From NCBI GenBank assembly GCA_013044085.1, contig JABEVI010000232.1:1-7853 (forward strand): 7,853 nucleotides of DNA, written 5' to 3'. The translations under genes were made by a program, and so were the position numbers. The notes under the pieces are model-generated. The model did not search any database, was not told the DNA's origin, and was given only the letters and a program-made list of their open reading frames with translations. This DNA comes from Steroidobacteraceae bacterium. Its GTDB lineage: Bacteria; Pseudomonadota; Gammaproteobacteria; Steroidobacterales; Steroidobacteraceae. Numbering within the stretch: position 1 is the first letter of the stretch; every line of letters begins with the position of its first letter. Shown here in pieces: positions 1 to 6,556 of this stretch.

Positions 1-24
1 CGCCGGCGCGCCGGCGCGCCGGCG
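1..24. repeat. Three tandem copies of the 8-bp palindrome CGCCGGCG
   Basis: Bases 1-8, 9-16 and 17-24 are each CGCCGGCG, and the 24-bp block as a whole is also a perfect palindrome. It begins at the window edge, so more copies may lie to the left. It sits about 30 nt beyond the stop codon of the minus-strand xdhC-like gene, where a transcript hairpin could help end transcription, but the bases that would follow it on that strand are outside the window, so no U-run can be checked. Its role is unknown; it may be a chance GC-rich repeat, a hairpin or part of a longer repeat. Confidence 0.6.
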
Positions 25-54
25 GGAAGCCTCGCAGCCCCTAGAATTCGCGCC

Positions 55-1107
55 TCAGCGGAACGGGCCGCCAGCCCGTCCGGCAAGCACCGCCTGGATG
101 TGTGCGACGATAGAGAGCGCGATCCCGGCCGGGGCGGTGGCGCCGATGTCGAGGCCTACCGGTCCGTGCAGACGGTCGGCGATGCCGGTGAGTGCGTCAC
201 CGAGTTCGAGCAGCAAGCGCTTGCGCCGCGCTTCCGGCCCCAGCAAGCCGATGTATCTCGGTGGCTCCCGGGCGAGCCAGCGCAGATATTCCGCGTCGGC
301 CGCGAGCTGGTGACTCATCACCACGGCGGCGTCGAATCGCGCCGTCGCGAGGCGTTCGGCGGCCTCCTGCGGACGCCCGCACAGGACCCTGACAGCCTGT
401 GGGAACAGCGTCGAGGAGGCGAATGCGGGCCGATGATCGTAGATCGTGACCCGCCAGCCGAGTTCGGCCGAAAACGCGTGCACGGGAACCGCGTCGGGTC
501 CCGCACCACAGATGAGCAAGCTCGTCGGCAGGGCGAGCGGCGCGACGAAGAACTCGATGCCGCGGCCGTCGAACAGGATCCGGCCGAGCTCCGCGCAGGT
601 GGCCGATCCGGCCGCCGCCGCCAGCTCAGCGGTCAGTGGGTCCGTCGGCGAAGCACCTGCGAAGGCATGCTTGCCGAGCTCGGTCTCGGTGGCCGCGCCG
701 CCGACCACGGTCGCGATGGCTCCCGGCACCTCGCGCATGAGGCAATCGTGCAGGTAGGAGACCGCCGGATAGTCGGGTGGCATCGAGGGTTGCAGCCAGA
801 CGTCCATCGCGCCCTCGCATCCCATGCCGATTCCCCAGATGGGGTCATCGGAGGTGCGCGAATCGAAGAACACGCGCTCCGCACGGTCGCGTGCCAGAAC
901 CCGGGCGGCCCGCTCATGCAGATCCGCCTCGAGGCAGCCACCGCTCAGCATGCCGCTGGCCGCGCCGTCGCTGCCGATCAGTATCCGGGCGCCGGCCTTC
1001 GCGTAGGTCGAACCGGCGGTTGCGAGCACGGTGGCCATGACCAGTGGCTCGTTGCGGGCCCGTGCGCGCGCGAAGAATTTCGACAGTCCGGTCAATTGCT
1101 CGTCCAT
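55..1107 (-). CDS. XdhC/CoxI family protein (putative molybdenum-cofactor maturation chaperone)
   Basis: This encodes 350 residues, a usual length for the family. Characterised XdhC proteins bind molybdenum cofactor, promote its sulfuration and deliver it to xanthine dehydrogenase in the cytoplasm; CoxI homologues serve CO dehydrogenase-type enzymes. The N-terminal XdhC_CoxI domain shows GSTYAKAGARILI (32-44) and SGGCLE (55-60, Cys58), then GMGCEGAMDVWL (94-105, Cys97). The C-terminal Rossmann-like domain shows LLICGAGPDAVPV (197-209), YDHRP (223-227), VVMSHQ (262-267), IGLLGPEARRKR (286-297) and GLDIGA (318-323). The family's usual P-E-E-I-A near residue 325 reads P-A-G-I-A here. The open frame runs upstream to 1599 against thrA, but homology begins at the ATG at 1105-1107, which I chose. 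No good ribosome binding site precedes it. No molybdenum hydroxylase gene lies in the window, so the client is unknown. Family assignment is firm; function is inferred. Confidence 0.9.
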   Translation of the reverse strand: MDEQLTGLSKFFARARARNEPLVMATVLATAGSTYAKAGARILIGSDGAASGMLSGGCLEADLHERAARVLARDRAERVFFDSRTSDDPIWGIGMGCEGAMDVWLQPSMPPDYPAVSYLHDCLMREVPGAIATVVGGAATETELGKHAFAGASPTDPLTAELAAAAGSATCAELGRILFDGRGIEFFVAPLALPTSLLICGAGPDAVPVHAFSAELGWRVTIYDHRPAFASSTLFPQAVRVLCGRPQEAAERLATARFDAAVVMSHQLAADAEYLRWLAREPPRYIGLLGPEARRKRLLLELGDALTGIADRLHGPVGLDIGATAPAGIALSIVAHIQAVLAGRAGGPFR

Positions 1108-1224
1108 GAGCGCTAGTCTAGCGGAATCGCTTGCCTGCCTCGGCCAGGTACGATTAAAGTTCGCGGCTGTCCCACGTGAGCGCGCCGTGATCGCCCGCCG
1201 TGGCCGCGGGGTTGAGGCGAATTT
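1108..1224. promoter_or_regulatory. Divergent intergenic region between xdhC-like gene and thrA
   Basis: This 117-bp spacer must hold the 5' signals of both the xdhC-like gene and the threonine operon. It contains one AT-rich patch in otherwise GC-rich sequence, around 1151-1160 (CGATTAAAGT). Read on the minus strand this gives TTTAAT (1153-1158), a five-of-six match to the sigma-70 -10 box, but without a good -35. Read on the plus strand, TTGCCT (1131-1136) lies 17 nt before TTAAAG (1154-1159), a weak pair. A short GC stem (1194-1198 with 1206-1210) lies just ahead of the thrA ribosome binding site and has no following U-run. I found no ATG-started leader peptide rich in Thr or Ile codons. 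That promoters lie here follows from the gene layout; the exact boxes are guesses. Confidence 0.4.
1214..1217 (+). promoter_or_regulatory. Ribosome binding site of thrA
   Basis: GAGG lies 7 nt before the ATG at 1225-1227. It supports that start codon, which also places the aspartokinase motif KFGGSS at residues 8-13, as expected. Confidence 0.7.
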
Positions 1225-3696
1225 ATGAATCAATGGATCGTGCACAAGTTCGGCGGCTCGAGTGTCGCAGACGACGGCTGTTTTCGTCGGGTCGCCGACA
1301 TCGTCGAGTCCTCGAACAATCCGCGCGAGGCGGTGGTGCTGTCCGCTTGCCGGGGTGTGACCGACGATCTTCTTCGCCTGGTCGCGTTGGCGGAGAAGGC
1401 CGACGGTGACTATGCGAGTGCGCTCGCCGCACTCGAGACCCGACATACGCAGCTTGCCGCCGCGTTGCTCGACAAGGCCGCGCGGGACGTCTACGTCGCC
1501 GAACTGCAGCGCGACCTCGTCGATGTGGCGGGCATGCTGCACACGGTGCGATTGATCAGGGGCGCGCCCAATGCGCTGCGCGATGTGATCGCCGGCCATG
1601 GCGAGATCTGGTCCTCACGCCTGTTCGCGCCCTTTTTGCGCGAGCGCGCCCGGATCGCCGGCGAGGTGCTCTGGATCGATGCCCGCCGCGTCGTCGTCGT
1701 CGAGTGGGGCCCGCTCGGGCCGGTGGTCGACTGGCAGCAGAGCGAGCGGCGCCTGCGCGCTCTGGTGCCGCAGGAGTTCGTCGGCCGCCTGATCATCACC
1801 GGTTTCATCGCGACGACCGGGCAGGGTGTGCCGACGACGCTCGGCCGCAACGGCAGCGATTTCTCAGGTTCCATCTTCGGCGCCTTGCTCGAGGCCGCCG
1901 AGATCCACATTTGGACCGATGTCGACGGGGTGCTGTCGGCGGATCCCCGGCTCGTGCCGAACGCACAGGTCATCGACCAGTTGTCCTACAACGAGGCGAT
2001 GGAACTCGCGTATTTCGGCGCCAAGGTCATCCATCCACAAACGATGGAACCGGCGATCGCCCGTGACATCCCGATCTATATCCGCAACACCTTCGCGCCA
2101 CTGAAGCCCGGCACGCTGATTTGCGCCAAGCCGGTCTCGGCACACGCCGTCAAGGGCATCACGAGCATCGATTCGGTCGCGCTCGTCAACCTCGAGGGGG
2201 CCGGCATGATCGGCGTGCCCGGCACGGCGAATCGCTTGTTCGGAGCGCTGCGCGACGCCGGAATCTCCGTGATCCTGATTTCCCAGGGTAGTTCGGAGCA
2301 CTCGATTTGCTTCGCGATTCCGGCCGATCAGGCCGCCCGCGCGGAGGACGCCGTGCGTCGCGCGTTCGACACGGAGCTGCGCTCGGGACACATCCAAAGC
2401 GTCGACGTGGAACTCGGCATGAGCATCCTCGCGGTGGTGGGCGATGGTATGGCCGGGGCCCGCGGTGTCGCCGCTCGGGTGTTCGATTCTCTGGCGCGTG
2501 CGGCCATCAATGTTCGCGCCATTGCCCAGGGCGCATCGGAGCGCAACATTTCGGTCGTCGTCGAGGGCAAGGGTGCGGCCAAGGCGCTGCGCGCGGTGCA
2601 CGCCGGCTTCTATCTCTCGCCGAACACGCTGTCGATCGGACTGATCGGCCCCGGTACGGTCGGCCGCGAACTGCTCGCGCAGATCGGCGGTCAGATCGGG
2701 CGCTTGCGCGGTCTGAACGTGGACCTGCGTGTGCGCGGGATCGCCGACTCGAAGAGGATGCTGATCGAGCCGGGGGAAATCGACCTGGCGGCATGGCCGC
2801 AGCGCCTGCAACAGGCGGGTGAAGCCCTGGACCTCGCGAAGTTCGCGGCGGCGATGCAGCCGGATTACATCCCGCACGCCCTGATCATCGACTGCAGCGC
2901 CAGCGCGGAGGTCGCGGCACACTACCGCGAATGGCTCGAAAGAGGCATCCATGTGGTGACACCGAACAAGAAGGCCAACAGCGGTGCACTGCCCCTTTAT
3001 CGGGCCTGCCAGGAAGCCGCCCGCGGCGCCGGTTCGCACTATTTGTACGAGGCGACCGTCGGCGCCGGACTGCCGATCATCCAGACGCTGCGCGATCTGC
3101 GTGCGACCGGCGACGACGTCCTCAGCATCGAGGGGATCTTCTCCGGCACGCTCGCCTACCTGTTCAACGTGTTCGACGGCCGTGAGCCGTTCTCCTCGAT
3201 CGTGCGCACGGCCAAGCAAAAGGGCTACACGGAACCGGATCCGCGTGACGACCTCTCCGGCATGGACGTGGCGAGGAAGTTGATCATTCTCGGCCGGGAA
3301 ATGGGCTTGACGCTCGAGATGAGTGACGTACGGGTCGAGGGTTTGGTGCCGCGGGGTCTCGAGAACTGTTCGGTCGAGCAGTTCATGGACCGTCTACCGC
3401 AGTTCGACGGGGAGATGATGACACGCTATGCCGAGGCGCGGGCGAAGGGCGAGGTGCTGCGTTACGTCGGGCGGATCGACGCCTCCGGCGCGGCGACGGT
3501 CGGGCTGACGAGGGTCGGGTCCGGTCATGCTTTCGCGAACATCGCGTTGACCGACAACATCGTGCGATTCGCGACGCGTCGGTACTGCGACAATCCGCTC
3601 ATCGTGCAGGGCCCCGGGGCCGGACCCGAAGTCACCGCGGGCGGTGTGTTCGCCGACATCCTGCGTCTCGCCGCCTACCTTGGCGCCCACTTGTAG
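1225..3696 (+). CDS. thrA: Bifunctional aspartokinase / homoserine dehydrogenase
   Basis: This 823-residue cytoplasmic enzyme (E. coli ThrA has 820) phosphorylates aspartate and later reduces aspartate semialdehyde to homoserine, steps 1 and 3 of threonine synthesis. The aspartokinase domain, roughly 1-300, shows KFGGSS (8-13), GRNGSDFSG (207-215), WTDVDGVLSADPR (230-242) and MELAYFGAKVIHP. Two ACT domains follow, roughly 310-460, with SQGSSEHS (Gln354) and AQGASERN (Gln435); the matching glutamines bind threonine in plant AK-HSDH, so feedback inhibition is likely. The homoserine dehydrogenase domain has the NAD(P) loop GPGTVG (475-480), VTPNKKAN (578-585), EATVGAGLP and PRDDLSGMDVARK (673-685), where Asp681 and Lys685 match the catalytic pair of yeast homoserine dehydrogenase. 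The C terminus QGPGAGPEVTAGG is typical. Four GTC codons in a row at 1690-1701 encode Val156-159. First gene of the thr operon; no broken motif seen. Confidence 0.98.
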   Translation: MNQWIVHKFGGSSVADDGCFRRVADIVESSNNPREAVVLSACRGVTDDLLRLVALAEKADGDYASALAALETRHTQLAAALLDKAARDVYVAELQRDLVDVAGMLHTVRLIRGAPNALRDVIAGHGEIWSSRLFAPFLRERARIAGEVLWIDARRVVVVEWGPLGPVVDWQQSERRLRALVPQEFVGRLIITGFIATTGQGVPTTLGRNGSDFSGSIFGALLEAAEIHIWTDVDGVLSADPRLVPNAQVIDQLSYNEAMELAYFGAKVIHPQTMEPAIARDIPIYIRNTFAPLKPGTLICAKPVSAHAVKGITSIDSVALVNLEGAGMIGVPGTANRLFGALRDAGISVILISQGSSEHSICFAIPADQAARAEDAVRRAFDTELRSGHIQSVDVELGMSILAVVGDGMAGARGVAARVFDSLARAAINVRAIAQGASERNISVVVEGKGAAKALRAVHAGFYLSPNTLSIGLIGPGTVGRELLAQIGGQIGRLRGLNVDLRVRGIADSKRMLIEPGEIDLAAWPQRLQQAGEALDLAKFAAAMQPDYIPHALIIDCSASAEVAAHYREWLERGIHVVTPNKKANSGALPLYRACQEAARGAGSHYLYEATVGAGLPIIQTLRDLRATGDDVLSIEGIFSGTLAYLFNVFDGREPFSSIVRTAKQKGYTEPDPRDDLSGMDVARKLIILGREMGLTLEMSDVRVEGLVPRGLENCSVEQFMDRLPQFDGEMMTRYAEARAKGEVLRYVGRIDASGAATVGLTRVGSGHAFANIALTDNIVRFATRRYCDNPLIVQGPGAGPEVTAGGVFADILRLAAYLGAHL

Positions 3697-3707
3697 TTCG
3701 TCAGATC

Positions 3708-3713
3708 GAGGAG
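3708..3713 (+). promoter_or_regulatory. Strong ribosome binding site that fixes the TTG start of thrB
   Basis: GAGGAG lies in the 24-nt gap after the thrA stop codon, 7 nt ahead of TTG at 3721-3723. No ATG or GTG is suitably placed: the next candidates, Val16 (GTG) and Met72, would cut into or remove the first GHMP motif. The site therefore decides the TTG start. Confidence 0.85.
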
Positions 3714-3720
3714 TAACGCT

Positions 3721-4653
3721 TTGCTCACCGACGTCACCGCCTTCGCCCCCGCCACGGTTGCCAATGTGGGAATCGGCTTCGACATTCTCGGCCACACGGT
3801 CGAGGCCATCGGCGACCGTGTGCGCGTGCGCCGGTCAGACGAGCCGGGCGTGCGCATCACGGAGATCAGGGGCATCGCGGGTGCGCTGCCGATCGAACCG
3901 GAGCGCAACACCGCCGGACGGGCCGTGCAGGCCATGGTCGAGGATCTCCGTATAGACTTCGGCTTCGAGATGCAGATCGAGAAGGGCATCCCGCTCGCCT
4001 CCGGTCTCGGCGGATCGGCCGCATCCGCGGTCGCGGCGGTGGTCGCCGCGAATGCGCTGCTCGTGCAGCCGGCACCGCCGCTGCGGCTGTTGATGTACGC
4101 GATGCAGGGCGAGATCGTGGCGAGCGGTTCGGCACATCTGGACAACATCGCCCCGAGCCTGTTCGGCGGGCTGGTGCTCACCGTCGGGATCGATCATCCG
4201 CGGGTGAAGAAGATTCCGGTTCCCGCTTCGTTGCGCTGCGTGATCGTGCATCCGCACATGCACCTCGGCACGCGCGAGGCTCGCGCGATCCTCAAGGCCG
4301 ACGTGAGCCGCTCCGATTTCGTCTGGCAGACGGCGAATCTCGCCGGGTTCATCAGCGGTTGCTATTCGGATGACCTGGACATGATTCGCGACTCGTTCAA
4401 CGATGTGATCATCGAGCCGCAGCGTTCGTCCTTGATTCCGGGGTTCGCTGCCGTCAAGCGAGCCGCGATGTCGGCTGGCGCCCTGGGTTGCTCGATTTCC
4501 GGAGCCGGTCCGACGGTGTTTGCGTGGTCGGAGATCCAGTACGCCGAGGCGGTGCGGGGCGGCATGGTCGCGGCTTTCGCCTCCCACGGCCTGGCCGCGG
4601 ACGACTGGATTTCGAAAATCGAGAACTATGGGGCCAGAGTGGTGAAAGCTTGA
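3721..4653 (+). CDS. thrB: Homoserine kinase (GHMP kinase family)
   Basis: This 310-residue cytoplasmic kinase transfers phosphate from ATP to homoserine, giving O-phosphohomoserine for ThrC. E. coli ThrB is also 310 residues. All three GHMP-kinase motifs are present: motif 1 PATVANVGIGFD (10-21), the ATP-binding motif 2 PLASGLGGSAAS (91-102) and motif 3 SISGAGPT (258-265). The family signature HLDNIAPSLFGG is at 139-150, and AREARAI-like TREARAI (184-190) and LAGFISGCYS (207-216) resemble E. coli ThrB. Translation begins at TTG behind a strong GAGGAG site, 24 nt after thrA. The frame is the same as that of thrA: only the thrA TAG separates the two, with eight sense codons before the TTG. The stop codon shares one base with the thrC start, suggesting coupled translation. 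Confidence 0.97.
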   Translation: MLTDVTAFAPATVANVGIGFDILGHTVEAIGDRVRVRRSDEPGVRITEIRGIAGALPIEPERNTAGRAVQAMVEDLRIDFGFEMQIEKGIPLASGLGGSAASAVAAVVAANALLVQPAPPLRLLMYAMQGEIVASGSAHLDNIAPSLFGGLVLTVGIDHPRVKKIPVPASLRCVIVHPHMHLGTREARAILKADVSRSDFVWQTANLAGFISGCYSDDLDMIRDSFNDVIIEPQRSSLIPGFAAVKRAAMSAGALGCSISGAGPTVFAWSEIQYAEAVRGGMVAAFASHGLAADDWISKIENYGARVVKA

Positions 4654-5960
4654 TGAACGAGATCCGCTATGTGAGCACCCGCGGCGCCGCGCCGCCTTCG
4701 AGCCTGAGTGATGCGATCGCCCGCGGACTGGCGTCCGACGGCGGTCTTTACGTGCCCGATCGGCTGCCGGGGGTCGATGCGGCAACGCTCGAGGATTTGC
4801 GCGGTCTGCCGGCGCTCGCCCGTGCCGTGTTGCACGGGTTCTTTGAGGGTGATCGCCTGCAATCGCGGATCGGAGAGATCGCGGACGGCGCGCTCGATTT
4901 GCCGGCGCCCACGACCGCGGTCGAGGCCAGCGCCGATCCGCTCTTCGTGCTCGAACTCTTCCATGGACCCACCGCGGCATTCAAGGATTTCGGCGCCCGA
5001 TTCCTCGCCGAGAGCATGCAGCGGCTGCGCGCCCCGGCGGATCCGCCCTTGACGATTTTGGTGGCGACCTCCGGGGACACGGGAGGCGCGGTCGCCGCCG
5101 CGTTTCATCGCCGGCCGTGGGTGCGCATCGTGATCCTGTATCCGAAGGGGCTGGTCAGCCCGCGACAGGAGCAACAGCTGACCTGCTGGGGGGAGAACGT
5201 CGAGTCGTTGCGCGTCGATGGCACGTTCGACGACTGCCAGCGGCTCGTGAAGGAGGCGTTCGTCGACCCGGAACTTTCTAGCAAGCATCATTTCAGCTCG
5301 GCGAACAGCATCAACATCGGCCGTTTATTACCGCAGATGGTCTACTACGTCGCCTCGAGCCTGGAGGTCCGGCGGCGCACCGGCCAGGCGGCGAATTTCG
5401 TGATCCCTGCCGGCAATCTCGGCAACGGGTTCGCAGCCGTGTGGGCGCGGGCGATCGGCATGCCGATCGGGCGTATCGTGCTCGCGCACAATGCGAACCG
5501 CACCGTGCCCGACTTTCTCGGCAACGGGCAGTGGCGGCCGCGACCGAGCGTGCCCACGCTCGCCTCGGCGATGGACGTCGGCAACCCGAGCAACATGGAG
5601 CGGTTGCGACTCCTGTTCCCGGACTTGGATCAATTGCGCGACGCGGTCGTTGCCGACAGCGTCGATGATGAGGCGATCCGGGAGAGGATCCGCGCCGACT
5701 ACCGGCGCTTCGGTCGTGAGTGGTGTCCCCATACGGCCACGGCCGCCGAGGTCTACAACCGCCTGCCGGCCAGGGAACGGGCAGGCCGGCCGTGGGTGCT
5801 GGTGGCCACCGCGCATCCGGCCAAGTTCAACGAGGTCGTCGAACCGTTGCTCGGCAAGTCGATCGAGGTTCCGGAGAGTCTCGCACGGTTGCTTCGGTTG
5901 CCGCGTCGGCTCACGGACGTGGCGCCGAACCTCGGGTCGCTCGCCGCCGCGATCGAATGA
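4653..5960 (+). CDS. thrC: Threonine synthase
   Basis: This 435-residue PLP enzyme converts O-phosphohomoserine to threonine and phosphate, the last step of the pathway (E. coli ThrC has 428 residues). The N-terminal threonine-synthase domain shows SDGGLYVP (28-35). The PLP lysine is Lys111 in ELFHGPTAAFKDFG. Downstream come TSGDTGGA (139-146), SSANSINIGR (from 215), the glycine loop PAGNLGN (252-258), NGQW with the AMDVGNPSN motif, and GTAHPAKF-like ATAHPAKF near the C terminus. The order and wording follow the E. coli-type enzyme. The frame is open upstream to 4488 inside thrB, but the ATG in the TGATG overlap at the thrB stop matches the family N terminus; a weak GGTG precedes it at 4641-4644, so it probably relies on coupling to thrB. 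Its own stop overlaps the next gene by 4 nt. Confidence 0.97.
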   Translation: MNEIRYVSTRGAAPPSSLSDAIARGLASDGGLYVPDRLPGVDAATLEDLRGLPALARAVLHGFFEGDRLQSRIGEIADGALDLPAPTTAVEASADPLFVLELFHGPTAAFKDFGARFLAESMQRLRAPADPPLTILVATSGDTGGAVAAAFHRRPWVRIVILYPKGLVSPRQEQQLTCWGENVESLRVDGTFDDCQRLVKEAFVDPELSSKHHFSSANSINIGRLLPQMVYYVASSLEVRRRTGQAANFVIPAGNLGNGFAAVWARAIGMPIGRIVLAHNANRTVPDFLGNGQWRPRPSVPTLASAMDVGNPSNMERLRLLFPDLDQLRDAVVADSVDDEAIRERIRADYRRFGREWCPHTATAAEVYNRLPARERAGRPWVLVATAHPAKFNEVVEPLLGKSIEVPESLARLLRLPRRLTDVAPNLGSLAAAIE

Positions 5961-6556
5961 CCGCACCGGTTCCCGCCGCGCGATGGTTGACCGCGGCTGC
6001 GGCGGTGCTTGCGCTCGCGGCCATGTCCATCGTCGCCGTGCGCAGCCACCGGCGCGGCAAAAGGCGGCGCGCACTGCTCGAGCGCCTCGAACGCATCGGC
6101 GTCGAAGCCGTGCATCAGGTACAGGTGCCCGACGGCATGGGCGGGTATATTCACGTCGACCATCTTCTGCTCACCACGCGCGGCGTGCTGATACTGGATA
6201 CGCGGCGCGTTGCGGGCCTGATTTTCGGCGGCGACCAGATGAGCGAGTGGACGGTGATGGCGCGGGGCACCCGTTACACCTTCGATAACCCGCAGCCGGC
6301 GCTGTACGATCGCATAGCCGCCGTCAAGGCGCTCGTCGGTGAGGTGCCGGTCGAGGGGCGGGTCGTGTTCTCGAACGTCGGGCGATTCGCCAAGGGCACG
6401 CCCAAGTCGGCGATCATGCTCGATGCGCTGGATATCGAGTTTCCGACGACGGAGCCGGATCCGGAGAGCGAGGCGGCGCTGGCGTCCTACCGATCCGCCT
6501 GGGCGGGGTTGACGGCGCAATTGCGCCCGAGCCCGCACGACATCACGAATCTGTAG
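5957..6556 (+). CDS. Membrane-anchored NERD-domain-like protein, coupled to thrC
   Basis: This encodes 199 residues. An N-terminal hydrophobic stretch (about 11-29, WLTAAAAVLALAAMSIVAV) followed by a basic run (31-38) predicts one membrane anchor with the rest in the cytoplasm. Residues about 45-145 fit the nuclease-related NERD domain: HVDHLLLTTRGVLILDTR (66-83), G-L-I-F-G-G, SEWTV with Trp98, FDNPQPALYDRIAAVKAL and VVFSNVGRF. NERD proteins usually carry D...(D/E)-X-K in this region; here it reads Asp68...Asp81-Thr82-Arg83, so the lysine is replaced by arginine and nuclease activity is doubtful. The chosen ATG sits in an ATGA overlap with the thrC stop; no ribosome binding site is evident, so translation is probably coupled. 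The frame is open upstream inside thrC, but that part is a shadow. The C terminus overlaps the tail of tatD by 14 nt. The role is unknown; no link to threonine metabolism is known to me. Confidence 0.8.
   Translation: MTAPVPAARWLTAAAAVLALAAMSIVAVRSHRRGKRRRALLERLERIGVEAVHQVQVPDGMGGYIHVDHLLLTTRGVLILDTRRVAGLIFGGDQMSEWTVMARGTRYTFDNPQPALYDRIAAVKALVGEVPVEGRVVFSNVGRFAKGTPKSAIMLDALDIEFPTTEPDPESEAALASYRSAWAGLTAQLRPSPHDITNL

Noticed and set aside
100..1116. A 338-codon plus-strand open frame opposite the xdhC-like gene
   Set aside because: It mirrors the XdhC codons, is rich in Arg, Gly and Ala, and shows no domain. Long antisense frames are expected at this GC content.
1173..1178. CACGTG palindrome in the spacer upstream of thrA
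   Set aside because: A single 6-bp palindrome in GC-rich DNA is expected by chance, and I know of no bacterial regulator that would make it meaningful here.
1187..1228. A 13-codon GTG-started frame whose TGA overlaps the thrA ATG, as a possible leader peptide
   Set aside because: It has no Thr codon, only one Ile codon and no clear ribosome binding site, so it does not look like a thr leader. It is probably chance.
1108..1599. Upstream extension of the xdhC-like gene to 1599 on the minus strand
   Set aside because: This part is antisense to the start of thrA, and the family N terminus begins at the ATG at 1107.
1864..3219. A 451-codon minus-strand open frame inside thrA
   Set aside because: It lies wholly opposite conserved thrA codons and has the low-complexity Arg/Asp/His-rich look of a shadow frame.
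3835..4980. A 381-codon minus-strand open frame across thrB and thrC
   Set aside because: It is opposite two well-supported genes, crosses their junction and carries no recognisable motif.
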